Positions 6,557-9,185 of a stretch of 9,185 bases of DNA are shown here, piece by piece; position 1 is the first letter of the stretch; every line of letters starts with the position of its first letter. The translations under genes were made by a program, and so were the position numbers. The notes beneath the pieces are model-generated. The model worked only from the letters and a program-made list of their open reading frames with translations. It ran no database searches and was not told where the DNA came from. Source of the DNA: Flavobacteriaceae bacterium (GTDB taxonomy: Bacteria > Bacteroidota > Bacteroidia > Flavobacteriales > Flavobacteriaceae); contig CANCFZ010000088.1 of NCBI GenBank assembly GCA_947377425.1, positions 1 to 9,185 on the forward strand, in the 5' to 3' direction.

Positions 6557-7438
6557 CTAAGTTGCTTTTAATCTGCTTTTTATAATTCCGTTTAAAATTA
6601 CAGTAATTAAAATTATTAGTGCTCCAACATAAAAAGCTGGACTCATTTGCTCTTTATCTTTGAAAATTAAAACGGCTAGAATGATTCCGTAAATTGGTTC
6701 AAGATTTATTGTTAGCATTACCGTATAAGGACTTAAAAACTTCATTACAGCTGTAGAAGCTATAAACGCGTATGCTGTACAAATAGAACTTAAAATGAGT
6801 AAATAAACAAAATCGGAAGTTGTTAATTTAAAGAATTCGGCATTGAAACTATTTGTAAACAACAAGAAAACAGAAAAGAAAAGTACGCCACCAGAAAGTT
6901 CATAAAATGATATTACAGTTGGGTCATAATCTTTCACAAATTTGCTATTAATTACTGCAAAGGAAGCTGATAAAAAAGCCGATGTTAATGCAAGAATAAT
7001 ACCTTCTATATAATTACCTTCGACTTTAAAGATGATTAAAAGTCCGAAAACAACAATTAATCCGAAGAAAATCTCATACCAAACAATCTTTTTTCTAAAG
7101 AAAATCGGCTCTATTAATGAAGTAAAAAAAGCTCCTGTTGATAAACATGCCAGAGTTATAGAAACATTGGAAACCTTAATAGCCCTAAAAAAAGTAAACC
7201 AATGCAGTGCTATAATAAGTCCTGCAACAAGAAATTTTAGAATTACTTTTTTGGAAATTGTGATTGGTATTTTCTTGAATCTTATATAAAAAAGTATAAT
7301 AAAAACTGCGAACAACATTCTGAACCAAACTAATGGCAAAGCATCAAGAGTTATTAATCTGCCGAGAACCGCAGTAAATCCCCAAATGAAAACTATCAAA
7401 TGAAGGTGAAGGTAACTTTTGGAATTATCGCTTAGCAT
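6557..7438 (-). CDS. EamA/DMT-family transporter
   Basis: This 293-residue protein is almost entirely hydrophobic, with about ten membrane helices arranged as two EamA repeats of five. Repeat one covers about residues 10-137 and holds FTFFRAIKVSNVSITLAC and SLIEPIFFRKK. Repeat two covers about 145-285 and holds STAVMKFLSPYTVMLTINLE (227-246) and EPIYGIILAVLIFKDKE. The paired Glu-Pro motifs in both halves are typical of the drug/metabolite transporter superfamily. Members export amino acids, other metabolites or drugs; the substrate cannot be read from sequence. The ATG at 7436-7438 lies inside the end of the upstream permease gene (14-bp overlap, different frame), so translation is probably coupled. 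No clear terminator lies between its stop and the accA promoter. Confidence 0.92.
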   Translation of the reverse strand: MLSDNSKSYLHLHLIVFIWGFTAVLGRLITLDALPLVWFRMLFAVFIILFYIRFKKIPITISKKVILKFLVAGLIIALHWFTFFRAIKVSNVSITLACLSTGAFFTSLIEPIFFRKKIVWYEIFFGLIVVFGLLIIFKVEGNYIEGIILALTSAFLSASFAVINSKFVKDYDPTVISFYELSGGVLFFSVFLLFTNSFNAEFFKLTTSDFVYLLILSSICTAYAFIASTAVMKFLSPYTVMLTINLEPIYGIILAVLIFKDKEQMSPAFYVGALIILITVILNGIIKSRLKAT

Positions 7439-8510
7439 TCCGGAGAAGATAAATAGCTAAAATTCCAAAAACAATGTTAGGAAACCAAACTGCTAAAATT
7501 GGTGAAGCTGTAGATTTCTCAGCTAGAACTCCAAATACTTTATCTAAAAACACAAAAGCAAAAGCCAATAAAATTCCAACAGCTAAGTTAATTCCCATTC
7601 CGCCACGACGCTTCATCGATGAAACTGCAACAGCAATAATGGTTAATATAAATGCCGAAATTGGAATACTGTATTTTTTATAAAGTACTACTAAATAAAC
7701 ATTTATATTAGTCGAACCCCTTAGTCGTTCTTTTGCAATAAATTTAGTTAAATCACCATAAGACAAGGTTTCAGCGATGTAAACAACAGGTGTTAAATCT
7801 TCTAAATCAAATTTAAAAACTGTATCTTTTTTTGGTAAAGATTGAATAATATCGTTTAAAATTCCAACTTTTCGCTTTTTGTAATCAAATAAAGTATAAC
7901 TGCTATCTTTTGCATTCCATTTTATTCTACTAGCAGAAACTTTGTATTTCAGTTTATCTTTGTCAAATCGTTCCATAGAAAAATTGAAAGCAATTTTTGA
8001 TACGGAATTAAAACTGCTTACATAAATATACTCTTCTTTATTAATCTGACGGTACACATCTGAATTGTCTCGCATTTCGTTTTGACCATTTCCAATCAAA
8101 TACATGTATCTAAAATTCTTAAATCCTTCACTCGCTTTTGGAACGAGAAAAAATCCCATTAATAATGCAAAAATGGAGACAAAAGTTGCACCAATAATGT
8201 ATGGCCGTAAAAATCGTGTAAATGAGATTCCAGAGCTTAAAATAGCAATAATTTCGGTATTATTTGCCAATTTTGATGTAAACCAAATAATGGATAAAAA
8301 TAGAAATATTGGAAACAGTAAATTAGCAAAATAGATAGTGAAATCGACATAATATTGAGCAATGGCTTTAAAGGGCACATGATTTTCAATCATCTTATTC
8401 ACCTTTTCAGAAACATCAATGGTAATTCCAATAGGAATAAACATCACTAACATCACTACAAAAGTGTTTAAGTATCGTTTTAATATGTATTTGTCTAAAA
8501 TTGTTAGCAT
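7425..8510 (-). CDS. LptF/LptG (YjgP/YjgQ) family permease
   Basis: The 361-residue protein has the family layout: three N-terminal membrane helices (about residues 13-33, 58-78 and 103-124), a periplasmic domain of about 155 residues with beta-rich character, and three C-terminal helices (about 280-298, 305-325 and 336-356). Family signatures are the start LDKYILKRYLNTF, the cytoplasmic coupling segment EIIAILSSGIS (86-96), and MKRRGGMGINLAVGILLAF (299-317). LptF and LptG form the membrane part of the LptB2FG ABC transporter, which extracts lipopolysaccharide from the inner membrane. Whether this copy plays the F or G role cannot be settled, so no symbol is given. ATG at 8508-8510 follows an A-rich leader without Shine-Dalgarno. 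No TAnnTTTG box was found in the 108 bp upstream, so it is probably cotranscribed with tgt. Confidence 0.94.
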   Translation of the reverse strand: MLTILDKYILKRYLNTFVVMLVMFIPIGITIDVSEKVNKMIENHVPFKAIAQYYVDFTIYFANLLFPIFLFLSIIWFTSKLANNTEIIAILSSGISFTRFLRPYIIGATFVSIFALLMGFFLVPKASEGFKNFRYMYLIGNGQNEMRDNSDVYRQINKEEYIYVSSFNSVSKIAFNFSMERFDKDKLKYKVSASRIKWNAKDSSYTLFDYKKRKVGILNDIIQSLPKKDTVFKFDLEDLTPVVYIAETLSYGDLTKFIAKERLRGSTNINVYLVVLYKKYSIPISAFILTIIAVAVSSMKRRGGMGINLAVGILLAFAFVFLDKVFGVLAEKSTASPILAVWFPNIVFGILAIYLLRNAKR

Positions 8511-8525
8511 TGTCTTTTTATTTGT

Positions 8526-8561
8526 TTAAAATTGGTTTAATAATATTAAAATTGGTTTAAT
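8526..8561. repeat. Two 16-bp direct repeats with internal dyad
   Basis: TTAAAATTGGTTTAAT occurs at 8526-8541 and 8546-8561, exactly 20 bp apart. Each copy has a small inverted repeat, TTAAA/TTTAA, around ATTGG; in the second copy it extends to ATTAAA/TTTAAT. They lie 16-51 bp upstream of the permease start. Two dyads on a 20-bp pitch could be paired operator-like sites, but a slippage duplication explains them equally well. Confidence 0.85.
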
Positions 8562-8581
8562 GTTGTTCCATTTCACTAGAA

Positions 8582-8618
8582 CTTTTAAACCTTTAAACTT
8601 TTAAACCTTTAAACTTTT
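8582..8618. repeat. 16-bp tandem repeat abutting the tgt stop codon
   Basis: Two perfect copies of CTTTTAAACCTTTAAA (8582-8597, 8598-8613) are followed by a partial copy CTTTT (8614-8618). The array ends at the base next to the tgt stop (8619-8621). Each copy is itself built from near-repeats of CTTTAAA. From memory, similar TTTAAAC-rich strings occur between genes in Flavobacterium genomes, but I cannot check that here. Confidence 0.85.
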
Positions 8619-9185
8619 CTATAATCGTTGACTCATTTGTTTAACCATCATTTCTTTCCAAACTCTAAAATCACCAGCTATAATATGTTTTCTAGCTTCA
8701 CGAACTAACCACATATAAAACCCAAGATTGTGAATTGTAGCAATTTGCTTTCCAAGATATTCATTGGCTGCAAATAAGTGACGTAAGTAAGCTTTCGTAT
8801 ATTCAGTATCAACAAATGTGTGTCCCATTTCGTCCACTGGCGAAAAATCGTCTTCCCATTTTTTATTTTTGATGTTTATGGTTCCGTGTGCTGTGAATAA
8901 CATTCCGTTTCGGGCATTTCTGGTTGGCATTACACAATCGAACATATCTACGCCAAGTGCAATATTTTCAAGAATATTAATTGGTGTTCCAACTCCCATT
9001 AAATAACGAGGTTTTTCTTCTGGAAGAATGTCACAAACCACTTCGGTCATAGCGTACATTTCCTCGGCTGGTTCTCCAACTGACAATCCGCCAATAGCAT
9101 TTCCAACTTGATTGGAATTGGCAATATATTCAGCACTTTGCATTCTTAAATCTTTGTAAGTACTTCCTTGAACAATTGGAAAAAA
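8619..9185 (-). CDS. tgt: Queuine tRNA-ribosyltransferase (TGT), C-terminal half (5' end outside window)
   Basis: TGT swaps guanine-34 of Asn, Asp, His and Tyr tRNAs for preQ1, the first tRNA-bound step toward queuosine. The frame is open to the right edge, and 188 C-terminal residues are visible, about half of the usual ~375. It begins FFPIVQGSTYKDLR, so the Met codon at 9141-9143 is internal. Seen are the substrate-loop motif GGLSVGE (fragment residues 32-38), GVGTP (64-68), and GVDMFDCVMPTRNARNG (78-94), which holds the nucleophilic Asp. The C-terminal subdomain keeps the His of TIHNLGFY (152) but has no CxCxxC zinc ligands where they are expected, around residues 121-126. The TAG stop at 8619-8621 touches a tandem repeat. 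Gene order tgt then LptF/LptG permease suggests one transcript. Confidence 0.96.
   Translation of the reverse strand, partial: FFPIVQGSTYKDLRMQSAEYIANSNQVGNAIGGLSVGEPAEEMYAMTEVVCDILPEEKPRYLMGVGTPINILENIALGVDMFDCVMPTRNARNGMLFTAHGTINIKNKKWEDDFSPVDEMGHTFVDTEYTKAYLRHLFAANEYLGKQIATIHNLGFYMWLVREARKHIIAGDFRVWKEMMVKQMSQRL

Noticed and set aside
9006..9143. Start of tgt at the Met codon 9141-9143
   Set aside because: The frame stays open to the window edge and the upstream residues FFPIVQGSTYKDLR are conserved Tgt sequence, so the gene is cut by the window rather than starting there.

Overview
The window looks like an ordinary chromosomal stretch from a low-GC member of the Bacteroidota, most likely a Flavobacterium or close relative. 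Three things support this. The base composition is strongly AT-rich. Start codons lack Shine-Dalgarno sequences, and two genes carry the Bacteroidota -7 promoter element TATCTTTG at a sensible position. The gene families (prolyl tripeptidyl peptidase-like S9B peptidase, an exported protein usually named 'asparagine synthetase B', a Bacteroidota-type Tgt without zinc cysteines, LptF/LptG permease, Bacteroidota-type DnaB and AccA) are typical of flavobacteria. The exact genus is an inference.

Layout, left to right. Positions 1-1515 hold the C-terminal two thirds of a secreted-type S9B peptidase on the plus strand, ending inside a 10-bp tandem repeat. A hairpin at 1548-1593 terminates it and also faces the convergent minus-strand unit. 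That unit (3592 down to 1597) has a promoter, an exported protein of unknown function (2247-3515), and a seven-helix membrane protein gene broken by a one-base frameshift (1597-2237). The region 3572-3820 is a spacer with an 18-bp perfect palindrome and a possible 44-residue membrane microprotein on the plus strand. The replicative helicase gene dnaB (3821-5365) follows on the minus strand. Next comes accA (5509-6462), with a clear terminator and promoter of its own. Then, all on the minus strand, lie an EamA-family transporter (6557-7438), an LptF/LptG-family permease (7425-8510) overlapping it by 14 bp, a repeat-rich 108-bp spacer, and the C-terminal half of tgt (8619 to the right edge).

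The genes do not form one pathway. They cover peptide degradation at the cell surface, replication (DnaB), the first step of fatty acid synthesis (AccA), lipopolysaccharide export (LptF/G-like) and tRNA queuosine modification (Tgt). tgt, the permease and the EamA gene are probably one transcription unit running right to left.

I found no mobile element, CRISPR array, rRNA or tRNA, and no convincing new multi-gene system. The items most worth a second look are the frameshifted membrane gene, the SSB-like acidic tip of DnaB, the missing zinc ligands in Tgt, the candidate microprotein with its palindrome, the exported protein that cannot be an asparagine synthetase, and two tandem repeats that sit exactly at stop codons.
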